Below are positions 1-9,863 of a stretch of DNA of 64,000 nt, piece by piece. Every line of letters starts with the position of its first letter. Position 1 is the stretch's first letter. The notes beneath the pieces were generated by a model. The model saw only the letters and a program-made list of their open reading frames with translations, ran no database searches and was not told where the DNA came from. The DNA comes from Leeuwenhoekiella sp. (GTDB lineage Bacteria > Bacteroidota > Bacteroidia > Flavobacteriales > Flavobacteriaceae). Made by a program: the position numbers and the translations under genes. The stretch is taken from the NCBI GenBank assembly GCA_002708845.1, contig PAPI01000039.1, forward strand, positions 40,334-104,333, in the 5' to 3' direction.

Positions 1-198
1 GTTAAAACAAAGGAAGGAGCAGAAATCGAAATTTCATTTGCTAATTCTGACGAATCTATTGCCAAATTAACCCTCGCAAATAGCACTGATTTTAATATTC
101 AGGATTTTGAACTCGATACGATTAAATCCGGGATTCACGATATAAAAGTCCAGGTTACTTCCGGTACAGCAACAATCGACTGGATTCAATTTAAGTAA
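1..198 (+). CDS. C-terminal end of a secreted carbohydrate-active protein, CBM6-like (partial)
   Basis: The window opens inside a reading frame of 65 codons ending in TAA at 196-198. The visible residues are beta-strand rich and finish with a G-x-H-D-I-K-V followed by I-D-W-I-Q-F pattern. That is how carbohydrate-binding modules of the CBM6 type usually end: a 'GxHdl' strand, then a final 'vdWi.F' strand. The gene lies 69 bp before the CE15 esterase on the same strand, so it is probably the end of a modular xylan- or arabinoxylan-active hydrolase of the same locus. The catalytic domain is outside the window and the family assignment rests only on this short tail. Confidence 0.55.
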   Translation, partial: VKTKEGAEIEISFANSDESIAKLTLANSTDFNIQDFELDTIKSGIHDIKVQVTSGTATIDWIQFK

Positions 199-267
199 GG
201 GTTAAATTCGGTTTTAATTGGCGCTGTAGCTTTTGTTGAATGCCCTTTCAATTCAAAACAAACTACT

Positions 268-1629
268 ATGCACAGACTCGTTTCCATAAGTATCCTTTTT
301 ACAGGACTGGTTTTTTTTAATTCTTATGCCCAAAACACTTCGTCCACTAGAGACAGTATTAATCAGTATACCCAGATCGATTTTCTAGAAATGAAAAAGA
401 CTCTGGAAATTCAGCAGGAAAACAGACCCGGGCCTTCGGGTAACCCCAATGATGCGAACGCAGCTAATTTTGATGAAAATCAAGTGCGTGATTATACTTT
501 GCCCCAGTTAACGACAACCCAATCTGGAATGCCGGTAAACTCGGTGGCAGACTGGGAAAATCGTAAACGCCCTCAGCTTATCGCTGCTTTTGAACAGGAA
601 ATGTATGGTGCATTGCCCGATGAAATACCTGCAGTTTCCTGGACTATCAAATCAGAAAAAGATACGGTCATTGGCGGAATGCCTATAATAGAGCAACACC
701 TGGTGGCTACAGTAGATAATACGATTTACCCTGAATTGAGTGTGTCTATTGAAGCACTTTTGGGTATTCCTAAGACCGAAAATGATTCAGGAATTCCTGT
801 TGTTGTACAGTTCGGGTTTTTGAATTCACCTTTCGGAAAGATTGAAGAACCGCGTAGTTATTTTATTTCGCCGTATGAACCGCGTTTTAAAGAGCAATTG
901 GCACATCAAGGCTGGGGATATGCGATTTTAGACGTTTCTTCGATTCAGGCAGATCACGGTGCTGGTCTCACATCCGGAATTATTGGACTGGTAAACCAGG
1001 GAAAACACAGATCTCCCGGACAGTGGGGCGCTTTACGGGCCTGGGCCTGGGGAGCAAGTACCTTATTAGATTATTTTGAAACCAGGACGGATATAGATGC
1101 TGGCAGAGTAGCAGTGGAAGGAACTTCACGATACGGTAAGGCTGCATTAGTCGCAATGGCTTTTGACACACGATTCACATTGGGCTTTATAGGTTCGTCA
1201 GGAGCCGGTGGGGCTTCTTTATTGAGACGAAATTTTGGCGAAATGCTGGAAAATCTGGCTTCACCGGCAGAATACCATTGGTTTGCCGGTAATTTTCTCA
1301 AGTATGCCAGTATTCAAACCGTTGATGATTTGCCGGTAGATGCACATCAGCTCATTGCCCTTTGTGCGCCAAGACCGGTATTTATAAGTGCAGGTTCTGC
1401 AAAGATTGAAGGGCAGTGGGTAGATGCCAAAGGAATGTTTGAGGCAACTGTTGAGGCTGCACCGGTTTATGAGTTGTACAATCTTCAGGGACTAGGTACG
1501 ACCAATTTTCCGTTTATGGGAACTGCTCTTACTTCAGGTGAACTTGCGTTTAGACAACACGGTGGAGGGCATTCTACCGGTCCCAACTGGAGTACCTGGA
1601 TTGCCTGGGCTCGCAAATACTGGGATTAA
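268..1629 (+). CDS. Glucuronoyl esterase, carbohydrate esterase family 15
   Basis: This enzyme should hydrolyse the ester between 4-O-methyl-glucuronic acid of xylan and lignin alcohols, outside the cytoplasm. Residues 1-21 form a signal peptide ending in Y-A-Q. The nucleophile elbow G-T-S-R-Y-G-K places the catalytic Ser at residue 287, with the Arg next to it that supports the oxyanion in CE15. Farther on are the family blocks E-Y-H-W-F, D-L-P-V-D-A-H and A-P-R-P-V, then the catalytic His in G-G-G-H at residue 435. The 453-aa length is normal for a single-domain bacterial CE15. The gene follows the CBM-containing gene on the same strand, probably in one operon, and converges with the regulator gene across only 6 bp. 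Acetyl xylan esterase is the main alternative name for such proteins, but the His/Ser block pattern favours CE15. Confidence 0.85.
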   Translation: MHRLVSISILFTGLVFFNSYAQNTSSTRDSINQYTQIDFLEMKKTLEIQQENRPGPSGNPNDANAANFDENQVRDYTLPQLTTTQSGMPVNSVADWENRKRPQLIAAFEQEMYGALPDEIPAVSWTIKSEKDTVIGGMPIIEQHLVATVDNTIYPELSVSIEALLGIPKTENDSGIPVVVQFGFLNSPFGKIEEPRSYFISPYEPRFKEQLAHQGWGYAILDVSSIQADHGAGLTSGIIGLVNQGKHRSPGQWGALRAWAWGASTLLDYFETRTDIDAGRVAVEGTSRYGKAALVAMAFDTRFTLGFIGSSGAGGASLLRRNFGEMLENLASPAEYHWFAGNFLKYASIQTVDDLPVDAHQLIALCAPRPVFISAGSAKIEGQWVDAKGMFEATVEAAPVYELYNLQGLGTTNFPFMGTALTSGELAFRQHGGGHSTGPNWSTWIAWARKYWD

Positions 1630-1635
1630 TCGGTT

Positions 1636-4600
1636 TTAATCTTGTTCCTTCAGATGTGTTTCCTGATACTTTTTAGGTGGAATTCCGTAGAGATTTTTAA
1701 AGCTGGTTGAAAATGTAGATAGATTGGAAAAGCCCACCGCATAAGCTACTTCAGCTACGCTAATAGATTTTGAAGACAGCAGATCTGCTGCTTGTTTTAA
1801 GCGAATGTTTTTCATCAAATCACTAGCAGATTGATTGGTCAGTTCCTTCAGCTTACGATACAGGTGTACCCGGCTTATACCTACGGCATTGGCAATCATT
1901 TCTACATTCAGGTTCGGGTTGTCTAAATTATCGTTGATGTACCCCATAACTTTTTTCAAAAGGATTTCGTCAGAACTTTCGAGCTTTACCTGTTTAACCT
2001 TGTCTTCCTGCAGCTGGCTGCCGTCGTAATTATTTTTAAGCAGCTTTCGGTTTTGAATTAGATTTAGTGCTGTCTTCTGTAAAATAGCTACGTCAAATGG
2101 CTTGGGGATGTAGGCATCAGCACCCAGATTTAAACTTTCCAGATTGCGTTCCTGGGTAGACTTTGCTGTGAGCAAAATCACGGGAATGTGATTGATATTG
2201 ATGTTTTTCTTGATGCGTTTGCAAAGTTCAAGACCATCCATTTCGGGCATCATAATATCACTAATGACGAGGTCTGGAGCTTCCTGCAATATATATGCGA
2301 GGGCCTCTTTTCCGTTAACAGCAAGCGCTATTCTAAACTGGTCACTCAATTCTTTTTTGATATACTTTCGTATTTCGAGATCATCATCAACCACCAAAAT
2401 TTTGTTGCCGGTATGCGACACCTCTTTCTCTAAAGCTTCTGATTCATAGTTAGTTAAGGCGGGCGCCTCCTTCTCTGTCTCTTGTTTCAACTCGCTTTGA
2501 TACAGTTGATGAGGGCGTAGGTGTGCATTCCCAAGAGGAATTCGGGTTACAAATTTACAGCCTTTATCGTTTTCATTATTTTCGGCATAAATAGTTCCAT
2601 GATGTAATTCTGCAATAGAACGGGTAAGATTAAGTCCTATACCGGTACCTTCAAGATGGTGAGGCGTTCCTTTGATTTGATAGAAGCGGTCAAAGACAAA
2701 TTTCTCCATTCCTTTTTTGATTCCTATTCCGTTATCAATGACACTCACTTCAAAAAAGCCGGGGTTATCTGGGTTTTGCAAATCTGAAATAGTATCAAGT
2801 ACCACTTTAATGCTTCCACCTTTTGAGACAAACTTTAAAGAATTAGCAACCAAATTTTGAATAATCTTGTCAAAATAATTCGGGTCAACCCAGGCAATAA
2901 GTTTATCCATTTGATGTTTAAACTCAAACTGAATTTCTTTAGCTTCAATCTGATCTTCAAAAATCGCACAGATGTCTGTGATGTATTTAACGAGTTCAAT
3001 CCTTTCAAAATGAAGCTCCAGTTGCCCGCTGTCTATCTTTCTAACATCCAGAAGCTGGTTTGCCAAATGGTAAATACGGTCTGTATTACGCATCATCGTC
3101 TCGTAAGATTTACGCCTTACTGGGTCTGCGTCATTTTTGAGTAATTTCTTTAGGGGGTTGATGACCATCGTAAGCGGTGTGCGTATGTCGTGCGATATGT
3201 TTGTTAGAAACTGTAGCTTGGCCTCATTGATTTGTTTAGATTTTTGATATTCACGAAGGCGGTTTCTACTTTTCTGGCGCTGCTTTAACTCATAGATTAC
3301 AATGGCTGTTACGATCAGAAACAGGAGGAAATAAATGAGTTTTGCTGTAGCAGAGAGATACCAGAGCGGATGTATAATAGCGGTGAAGTTTCGTACTTCT
3401 GAAAACTGGTCGTAGTCTTTAGCTCGTAATTTAAAATCGTAGGTTCCGGCTTCCAGATTATCAAAAGCTACAGTATTAACCCCGGAACTTAGATTGATCC
3501 AGGGTCCGTCATTAATGGAATAGGCATAGGAAATCCGGTTTGGATTTCGGTACTCCATCGAAGAAAACTCGAGGCTGAATGAATTGTCCTGATAGGAGAG
3601 GTTTATAGTGTCTGCTTCAATAATAGCTTTGTTGAGAATTTCATAGGATCCCGATTTCATCCCCTTGCGTACCGGAGTATTCTGCAGATAAACATCAATT
3701 ATATAGATTTCCGGTTGTTTCTCAGTATCTAAAATAGTTTGCGGGTTGAAGTAGGTAACCCCATTCATTCCGCCAAAAATCAATTGATTTTCCTGATGTA
3801 GATAAGAGGCATTTTTGCTAAACTCGTTGCCCTGTAGACCGTCGTTGAAATAATAGTTAAGAAAGCTTTCTTTGTCAGGGTTAAATTCTGAAATACCGTG
3901 ATTGGTACTTACCCAAAGCATCTGATTGCTATCCTGTTCAATGGCACAAATGGTATTGTTGGGCAGGCCGTCTTCAATAGTGTAATGGGCAAGAAGCTTA
4001 AAAACCCGATCGGTTTTTTTTAGTCCGTTTGCAGTTCCTAACCACAGGTTATCCTCGGTATCACTATGAATGGTGTAAATGATTTCTCCGTCAAATTTGC
4101 GGATGCCGTTTGTATAGCTTATAAATTTTTGATCTTCTAAATCAAATTTGCTTATACCGTCGTAGGAAGCCACGTATAAAAGTCTGCGGGATCGATCAAG
4201 CAAAAGGTTGTTAATCCATTTATTGTTGAAAAATTTAGGGCCTTCGGGGCCGTCTGCAATCTCAACATTACACGCCGTAATTGCATTGGTTTCCAGGTTA
4301 AGTTTAAAAAGACCTGATCCCATAGATCCAAGCCATAAATTTGATCTGTCGTCTTCGACAATGGTATAAATACTTTTAACAGGATTTCCCAGCTCATCAA
4401 CCAGATTGCTGATAAACTGAATTTGACTGGCATCTTCTTCAAGTTTTGCAAGGCCGTTAAGATAGGTTCCCACCCAAATCGTATTGCGACTATCCTCAAA
4501 GATGGAGACTACTGTGTTTAATTTGCTTCCCAGATAATTTTGGTCTTTATAATGCCTAATGACTTTATTTTCGGGTGAAATGGCATATAAACCATCACCA

Positions 4601-5700
4601 TCTGTCCCCACCCATAAAATATCTTTAGAGTCTTTAAAGACAGACATTACACAGTTAGAACCTATGATATCAAGTTCACTTGATTCATAGCCTATATAAT
4701 TGAAATTATTGATTTTCTTGGGAAGCAGAACCACTCCTTTTTGGTAGAGTCCTAGCCAGGTATTGCCTGAGTCATCTTCAACAATATCATGGACCTTTGA
4801 CTTTGAAGAATCAAAGCTGGAAACCATAATAGGGTAGGGAGAAAGCGTTTGCGTAGACGGGTCAAACCTGAATAGGCCATCACCATCTGTACCTACGAGC
4901 ATTTCGTTTTCCGAATTTAAAAACAGGCTGTGAATGACCAGGTGTTTGGTGTTGGGAATGGATTCAAAAACCGAATCATTAGAATTAAATTTAAATAAGC
5001 CTTGCGTATAGCTGGCGGCATAGATGTTTCCGGCTTCATCTTCGCCTATTGCAGAAAGTGAAGCTCGTGTGTTACCCTCCTGAAAGAAGGGGGTGATTTC
5101 ATTCTTTTGATTCACTAAAAATAAGCCTGTCTCGGGCGTAATAAACCAAAGATTGTGCTTGCTGTCCTGATAGATATGATCTACAAAAGCCGTAGGCAAA
5201 AATTCAGGAAGGTTTTCAGCTAGAAAATCATCTCCGTTTTTTTGAAGCCTGAAAACGCCCCGCCCAGATGTGCCTATAAGAATCTCACCAGTTTTACGCT
5301 GGGTTATATTAGTTACGTGAGCATCATAGGTGTATTCTTCATTAATAGAAAGAGGAATTTGTTTGAAAGAATCTGTAGCGTGATCGTAGATTTGAAGCCC
5401 GTTGAAAAAGCCAAAATACAGGTTGTTTTTGTCGTCTTCAAAAATACTTTTTACATAATTATTTAATAGAGAAGTGGAGTCCTGAGCATTCTTTTTATAG
5501 GTGACAAATTTAGCTCCGTCGTATTTGTTAAGTCCGTCTTCAGTGGCAATCCAGATATAACCTTTATGATCCTGATAAATAGCATTGATTAAACTACTGG
5601 ACAATTCTGAATCTGAGGAGAAAATCCTTCCATTTTGAGCTGAAACACTCAGAACGAAAAGAAGGTGCAGCAGTATGAAAAATTTTAATCTTAGATTCAA
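1636..5700 (-). CDS. Hybrid two-component system regulator (HTCS) of the glucuronoxylan locus
   Basis: This single-chain sensor and transcription factor is of the kind that controls Bacteroidota polysaccharide loci. It has a signal peptide (1-21). About fourteen two-component propeller repeats of the I-x-E-D-x-x-G-x-x-W-x-G-T type follow (about 25-690). A Y_Y_Y domain (about 715-780) and a membrane segment (783-805) come next. The kinase has an H-box with His837 (N-I-S-H-D-I-R-T-P) and an ATPase domain with D-N-G-I-G-I. The receiver carries the phospho-acceptor Asp1148 (I-S-D-I-M-M-P). An AraC-type helix-turn-helix (about 1245-1345) ends the protein. Known HTCS sensors bind an oligosaccharide in the periplasm and activate their own locus. 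Here the ligand is inferred to be a glucuronoxylan oligosaccharide from the flanking CE15, GH115 and GH67 genes. It is last in the minus-strand series, 152 bp after GH115, so it may have its own promoter. Confidence 0.95.
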   Translation of the reverse strand: MNLRLKFFILLHLLFVLSVSAQNGRIFSSDSELSSSLINAIYQDHKGYIWIATEDGLNKYDGAKFVTYKKNAQDSTSLLNNYVKSIFEDDKNNLYFGFFNGLQIYDHATDSFKQIPLSINEEYTYDAHVTNITQRKTGEILIGTSGRGVFRLQKNGDDFLAENLPEFLPTAFVDHIYQDSKHNLWFITPETGLFLVNQKNEITPFFQEGNTRASLSAIGEDEAGNIYAASYTQGLFKFNSNDSVFESIPNTKHLVIHSLFLNSENEMLVGTDGDGLFRFDPSTQTLSPYPIMVSSFDSSKSKVHDIVEDDSGNTWLGLYQKGVVLLPKKINNFNYIGYESSELDIIGSNCVMSVFKDSKDILWVGTDGDGLYAISPENKVIRHYKDQNYLGSKLNTVVSIFEDSRNTIWVGTYLNGLAKLEEDASQIQFISNLVDELGNPVKSIYTIVEDDRSNLWLGSMGSGLFKLNLETNAITACNVEIADGPEGPKFFNNKWINNLLLDRSRRLLYVASYDGISKFDLEDQKFISYTNGIRKFDGEIIYTIHSDTEDNLWLGTANGLKKTDRVFKLLAHYTIEDGLPNNTICAIEQDSNQMLWVSTNHGISEFNPDKESFLNYYFNDGLQGNEFSKNASYLHQENQLIFGGMNGVTYFNPQTILDTEKQPEIYIIDVYLQNTPVRKGMKSGSYEILNKAIIEADTINLSYQDNSFSLEFSSMEYRNPNRISYAYSINDGPWINLSSGVNTVAFDNLEAGTYDFKLRAKDYDQFSEVRNFTAIIHPLWYLSATAKLIYFLLFLIVTAIVIYELKQRQKSRNRLREYQKSKQINEAKLQFLTNISHDIRTPLTMVINPLKKLLKNDADPVRRKSYETMMRNTDRIYHLANQLLDVRKIDSGQLELHFERIELVKYITDICAIFEDQIEAKEIQFEFKHQMDKLIAWVDPNYFDKIIQNLVANSLKFVSKGGSIKVVLDTISDLQNPDNPGFFEVSVIDNGIGIKKGMEKFVFDRFYQIKGTPHHLEGTGIGLNLTRSIAELHHGTIYAENNENDKGCKFVTRIPLGNAHLRPHQLYQSELKQETEKEAPALTNYESEALEKEVSHTGNKILVVDDDLEIRKYIKKELSDQFRIALAVNGKEALAYILQEAPDLVISDIMMPEMDGLELCKRIKKNININHIPVILLTAKSTQERNLESLNLGADAYIPKPFDVAILQKTALNLIQNRKLLKNNYDGSQLQEDKVKQVKLESSDEILLKKVMGYINDNLDNPNLNVEMIANAVGISRVHLYRKLKELTNQSASDLMKNIRLKQAADLLSSKSISVAEVAYAVGFSNLSTFSTSFKNLYGIPPKKYQETHLKEQD

Positions 5701-5852
5701 GATAAACAGTTTATAATGTGATTACGCGCTTTGCAAGCCGATATTCATTTAGGCTGTCAGAACTTGATTGGTGTTTGTAATTTCTGATAACAAGATATCG
5801 ATTTGCTCGCTATATGCTAAGTTTTTTAGGAACTGAAATCAGTAGCCATAAG

Positions 5853-8657
5853 TTAGTCTTTTAATCTCGCAATCGTTACAGGAGCCAGATAAAAAGGCTG
5901 GTTATTTTCTTCCGCTTTTAGGATTATATTTTGCAAAACAATCCCCGGGTCTACACCGTAAATTTTTAAGGTGTGCTGGCCTGCTTTTATACTTACCGGC
6001 GCAACAACGCGTGTTGCGTTATTCGCAACGCTGCTGTTCCAGTTATCTGGCGTGTCTTTATGGATGTTGAGCGTTTGTACGGGCTCATCATCAATCTGAT
6101 ACTGAAACTGCAGCCCACCCTGATTTTTAAAATCGAGGGTTGGAGATAGGTTAAAAGTAATACTTCCGTCAATCGTCTCGTTAGCGTAGAGCTCGTATGT
6201 AAGAGTAGTATTCTGAGGTGTAATATCTTTTGAAAATTTAATCTCAGGTCTCAACGCTACGTCCTGTCTGCCGAGATCGGGAATCTGCTCCCAGCCTGTA
6301 TTTTTTGCAAAATCGGTTGCGGGTATGCTAATCATTCCTGCATAAGACACCGTGCCTTTGGCATCAGCGGGATAGGGATTGTAGCTTACTTGTAGCGTTG
6401 CAGTCCCATTGTCAGATTGAATACTGATGATATCTTCCTGACTCGAAGCCGGTAATTTTCCGGGTATCAAACTTAGGCTAAGTTGCTTTTCCGATTCTAC
6501 TTCGCCTTTTTTCTGATCTGCTTTGAGCCATTTCGGTAATTTCTTGATTTTATAATCAACCGCTTCCTTACCAGTATTAAAAAGGGTGAGCTGCTGTGTT
6601 TGATGAGCCTGGTCAAAGGGGAGTACATTCAGCACCTGATCTTTTGGGAAGTACGCATCAGTACCGGGTATCGCAATTCCTAAATTTCCTTCCTGCGGAA
6701 TTTGAATTTGCCTGGTCTCCGGAATTACGTTTTGTCGGGGTTCCTGCCAGTAGGTGTAGCCTATATGGGTTTGATCCATAAAATGATTCCATTTTGAATC
6801 ATTCAGGCTGTGATAGGCATTGGTAAGTTTTTTGTCTTTTTCAAAAAAGTAAGCTACACTGTCAGCATAAATATTAGCGGTATTCCGTTCCTGTTCAGCA
6901 TACAAATGGTTTTTTGCCGTTGCAATATACAGTCTGTTGAGGTTTGCCATGGCTTCAATAGGAAACAAAACCAATTGATAATACGCCGACTGATAGGAAT
7001 TATCGAGTTGTTCCTGAATTTTTTTCGCCTTCTGCTCAAGCGCATTATATTCCTGCAAAATGCGTTCTGCTTCATTAAAATGAATCAGGCTGAAAGTCTT
7101 AGCACTCAGAAGCTCGGGTTTGCGACGGCTGGCCAAGGTGCTGTACGTCTGGATCAAATCTGCAATTTCAGAAGCGTAAGTAGTACCAAATTGGGCTGCA
7201 GCCCAATTTTCAGGGTAATTCTTCAAATCATCAATACTGAAAGTTTCCGGATTCCAGGCATAGTCCAGAAAGAAGCTGACGGGATATTCCATTGGTTTAA
7301 TGTCACCCACGTTTACAATCCAGATTTTGCGTGCGTTGTAATCATAGGCCAGAGACATTTGCTCGTACACACGACCGATTTGATTGGTGTTCAGCCATTT
7401 GTAGTTGCGCGGTCCCCCAACATAATCGAAGTGATAATAAATACCGTAACCTCCTGCTCGTTCAGCATCGTCGGGATTGGGTAATTTGCGAATATTTCCC
7501 CAGTTGTCATCAGCCAAGAGCAGGGTTACGTCGTCGGGTACGCGCATACCCTGATCGTAATAATCCTGCACTTCCTTGTATAAAGCCCAGATTTGTGGAG
7601 TTTTGCTTGCAGGCTCTCCGGTAACGTTTGCGATAATTTCTCGTTGATCTTTTACAATCCCTTCTAGAAGTTCAATAGCGGTTCCTTGAGTCATTGGTTC
7701 GTCACCATCTCCACGCATTCCCACCGTTACGATACTTTCATTATCACCCATACGCTCAATTCCCGCTTTCCAAAAATCCTTTAAGACTTTGGGATTTGTG
7801 GCATAGTTCCAGTCGCCCTTGCCATAGCGGTCCCATTCTACGTGAGCCCGCATCAAGGGTTCATGATGTGAGGTACCTATTACCACTCCGTATTTTTCAG
7901 CCTGTACCGCGTTTTCAGGATCATCATCATAAAAAGCGCGTCCCCACATTGCGGGCCAGAGGTAATTGCCTTTAAGTCTTAAAATCAATTCAAATACGTG
8001 CTCGTAAAACTCGTGGTTAAAGCTTCCGAAGTTTTCACCTACCCAGCCTGATAGCGCAGGAGCTTCATCATTAATGAAAATACCACGATATTGAACTTTA
8101 GATCCCGGGTTTGTATAAACTTTTGAATTCACATATAGTTCTTCCGATTTTTTGACCGGTACGTCTGCCCACCAATACCAGGGAGATACACCTATAGCTT
8201 CAGAAAGGGTGTAAATACCGTAGATAGTTCCGCGTTTATCACTACCTGCAATAACCAGATTATCGCCTACCTGTTGTATGCTAAAGGCTTCCCATTTATT
8301 TTCAATAGCGGAAACGTTTAAGTTACCGGTTTGCGCCAGCGAATCCATAAAACTACTTCTTCCAAGTGTTCCAATAATCAATTGTGGTTTAGCCGAAAGC
8401 TTATTTAAAACTTCCGGTTTTTTGCCGGTAACCCGCTCCAGATCGAGCTGCAGGTTTTTAGCGGCGATATGTACACCATCATAATCTGCAGCATCGACAA
8501 TCAGGTTTGCGATGGTTTCAGAATCACTCAGCGTAAACGAATCATTCACTGGCGCGGTCGATACCAATTGCTCCTGGGCAAAGTTAGTTGTGATCGTACC
8601 GATTGCTAACAGTAGTGCCAGTGTTTGAAGTTTCAGCTTAAATGATTTTAAAAACAT
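5853..8657 (-). CDS. GH115 xylan alpha-1,2-glucuronidase
   Basis: The 934-aa protein should remove (4-O-methyl)glucuronic acid from internal as well as terminal xylose units of xylan. Residues 1-27 are a signal peptide ending in F-A-Q, so it acts in the periplasm or outside. The GH115 signature region spans about 190-480. It includes Y-R-G-I-F-I-N-D-E, N-Y-L-W-P-A-M-W, G-T-S-H-H-E-P-M-like, G-M-R-G-D-G-D-E and L-L-A-D-D-N-W-G-N. The last 150 residues form the beta-sandwich tail usual in this family. The gene lies 37 bp after uxuA and is probably cotranscribed with it. With GH67 upstream and CE15 downstream, the locus covers the different ways glucuronic acid is linked in xylan. Length and motifs are typical and no key block is missing. 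Confidence 0.92.
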   Translation of the reverse strand: MFLKSFKLKLQTLALLLAIGTITTNFAQEQLVSTAPVNDSFTLSDSETIANLIVDAADYDGVHIAAKNLQLDLERVTGKKPEVLNKLSAKPQLIIGTLGRSSFMDSLAQTGNLNVSAIENKWEAFSIQQVGDNLVIAGSDKRGTIYGIYTLSEAIGVSPWYWWADVPVKKSEELYVNSKVYTNPGSKVQYRGIFINDEAPALSGWVGENFGSFNHEFYEHVFELILRLKGNYLWPAMWGRAFYDDDPENAVQAEKYGVVIGTSHHEPLMRAHVEWDRYGKGDWNYATNPKVLKDFWKAGIERMGDNESIVTVGMRGDGDEPMTQGTAIELLEGIVKDQREIIANVTGEPASKTPQIWALYKEVQDYYDQGMRVPDDVTLLLADDNWGNIRKLPNPDDAERAGGYGIYYHFDYVGGPRNYKWLNTNQIGRVYEQMSLAYDYNARKIWIVNVGDIKPMEYPVSFFLDYAWNPETFSIDDLKNYPENWAAAQFGTTYASEIADLIQTYSTLASRRKPELLSAKTFSLIHFNEAERILQEYNALEQKAKKIQEQLDNSYQSAYYQLVLFPIEAMANLNRLYIATAKNHLYAEQERNTANIYADSVAYFFEKDKKLTNAYHSLNDSKWNHFMDQTHIGYTYWQEPRQNVIPETRQIQIPQEGNLGIAIPGTDAYFPKDQVLNVLPFDQAHQTQQLTLFNTGKEAVDYKIKKLPKWLKADQKKGEVESEKQLSLSLIPGKLPASSQEDIISIQSDNGTATLQVSYNPYPADAKGTVSYAGMISIPATDFAKNTGWEQIPDLGRQDVALRPEIKFSKDITPQNTTLTYELYANETIDGSITFNLSPTLDFKNQGGLQFQYQIDDEPVQTLNIHKDTPDNWNSSVANNATRVVAPVSIKAGQHTLKIYGVDPGIVLQNIILKAEENNQPFYLAPVTIARLKD

Positions 8658-8694
8658 AATTTAAATTTTGCGGGTCTTCCAACCCGGTTTGGAT

Positions 8695-9861
8695 TTAATT
8701 TTTCTGCAATCCCAGTTCAAGGCCGGTAAGTTCAGCCAGCCCTTTCAACCTTCCTATAAATGAATACCCCACATAATACGGCTTGTGTTTTTCCAAAGCG
8801 TGCAAATATCCGTGGTCAGGGCGCATCGGGATTTTTTTACCGTTTGCTGTAGTGTAATCGATGATTTGTCGCATCACCTGCTTCATAGGCACATCGCCGT
8901 CCAGATGGTCTGATTCATAAAATGAACCGTCTTCAAACTTCTGTACGTTGCGGAGATGTAGAAAGTGTACCCGCTCTTTATGCGTGTTGAAAATTCCGGG
9001 CAAATCATTTGCCGGATTGGCACCCAGCGAACCGGTGCAATAACAAAGTCCGCAGGAAGTTGATTCAATTTGCGAAAAGATAGCGTCAAGATCATCTGCC
9101 GTGCTAACAATACGGGGCAGTCCCAATACCGAAAACGGTGGGTCATCCGGGTGAATGGCCAGTTTTGCACCAATAGCATCAGCAGTAGGCGTAACGGCTT
9201 TCAGGAACAGAACCAGATGCTCACGCAGTTTGGTTTCATCAATGTCTTTATATTCGGCAAGTTGATTTAGGAGATCTTCAGTAGTAAAATCTACCGTGCT
9301 GCCGGGTAGACCCAGCATCACACTCTTTTTGAGCACGTCGCGTTCCTCTTCGCTTAGCGAATCGTATTTCGCTTTGGCTTCTGTGATCTGAGCTTCGGTA
9401 TAATCACTTTCGGCTCCGGGTCTCTTCAGAATAAACAGGTCAAACGCCTTAAATTTTACGGGGTCGTATTTTAGAATTTCGGCACCTACTGCATTTTTAA
9501 AACGGTGATCGGTGCGTACCCAGTCGAGAATAGGCATAAAGTTATATGTGATGGTATAGATGCCCTGATCTGCCAGATTTTTCAGACTGACTTTGTAATT
9601 TTCGATGAGTTCCTCGTAGTTTCCGGTGCGCTTTTTAATGTTTTCGTGCACGGGTAAACTCTCGACCACATCCCAGGTCATCCCGGCTGCTTCTATTTTA
9701 TCTTTGGTTTTTTTAATTTCTTCGGGAGACCAAATATCCCCAACCGGAATATGATGTAAAGCAGTTACAATACCTGTAATACCTGCCTGAAGTAAATCTT
9801 CCAGACTTAATAAATCACGCTCTCCATACCAGCGCATGGTTTTAATAATCGTTGTATTCAT
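8695..9861 (-). CDS. uxuA: Mannonate dehydratase
   Basis: UxuA converts D-mannonate to 2-keto-3-deoxy-D-gluconate in the cytoplasm, a step of hexuronate breakdown. The 388-aa length matches the family. The metal-binding set is visible: His237 in I-H-P-D-D-P-P, the Cys of G-L-C-Y-C-T-G-S-L-G (C273/C275), His302 in F-L-H-L-R-N, and Asp349-His350 in R-P-D-H-G. The start lies 2 bp after the stop of the preceding SDR gene, so the two are translationally close and surely one operon. The enzyme handles the glucuronate released by GH67 and GH115. The uronate isomerase (UxaC) and the KDG kinase and aldolase are not in this window. Confidence 0.95.
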   Translation of the reverse strand: MNTTIIKTMRWYGERDLLSLEDLLQAGITGIVTALHHIPVGDIWSPEEIKKTKDKIEAAGMTWDVVESLPVHENIKKRTGNYEELIENYKVSLKNLADQGIYTITYNFMPILDWVRTDHRFKNAVGAEILKYDPVKFKAFDLFILKRPGAESDYTEAQITEAKAKYDSLSEEERDVLKKSVMLGLPGSTVDFTTEDLLNQLAEYKDIDETKLREHLVLFLKAVTPTADAIGAKLAIHPDDPPFSVLGLPRIVSTADDLDAIFSQIESTSCGLCYCTGSLGANPANDLPGIFNTHKERVHFLHLRNVQKFEDGSFYESDHLDGDVPMKQVMRQIIDYTTANGKKIPMRPDHGYLHALEKHKPYYVGYSFIGRLKGLAELTGLELGLQKN

Positions 9862-9863
9862 TT

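Noticed and set aside
6810-7484. A 224-codon open frame on the plus strand opposite the GH115 gene.
   Set aside because: It lies wholly inside a well-conserved enzyme gene and its translation has no family pattern. It is a shadow of codon use on the other strand.
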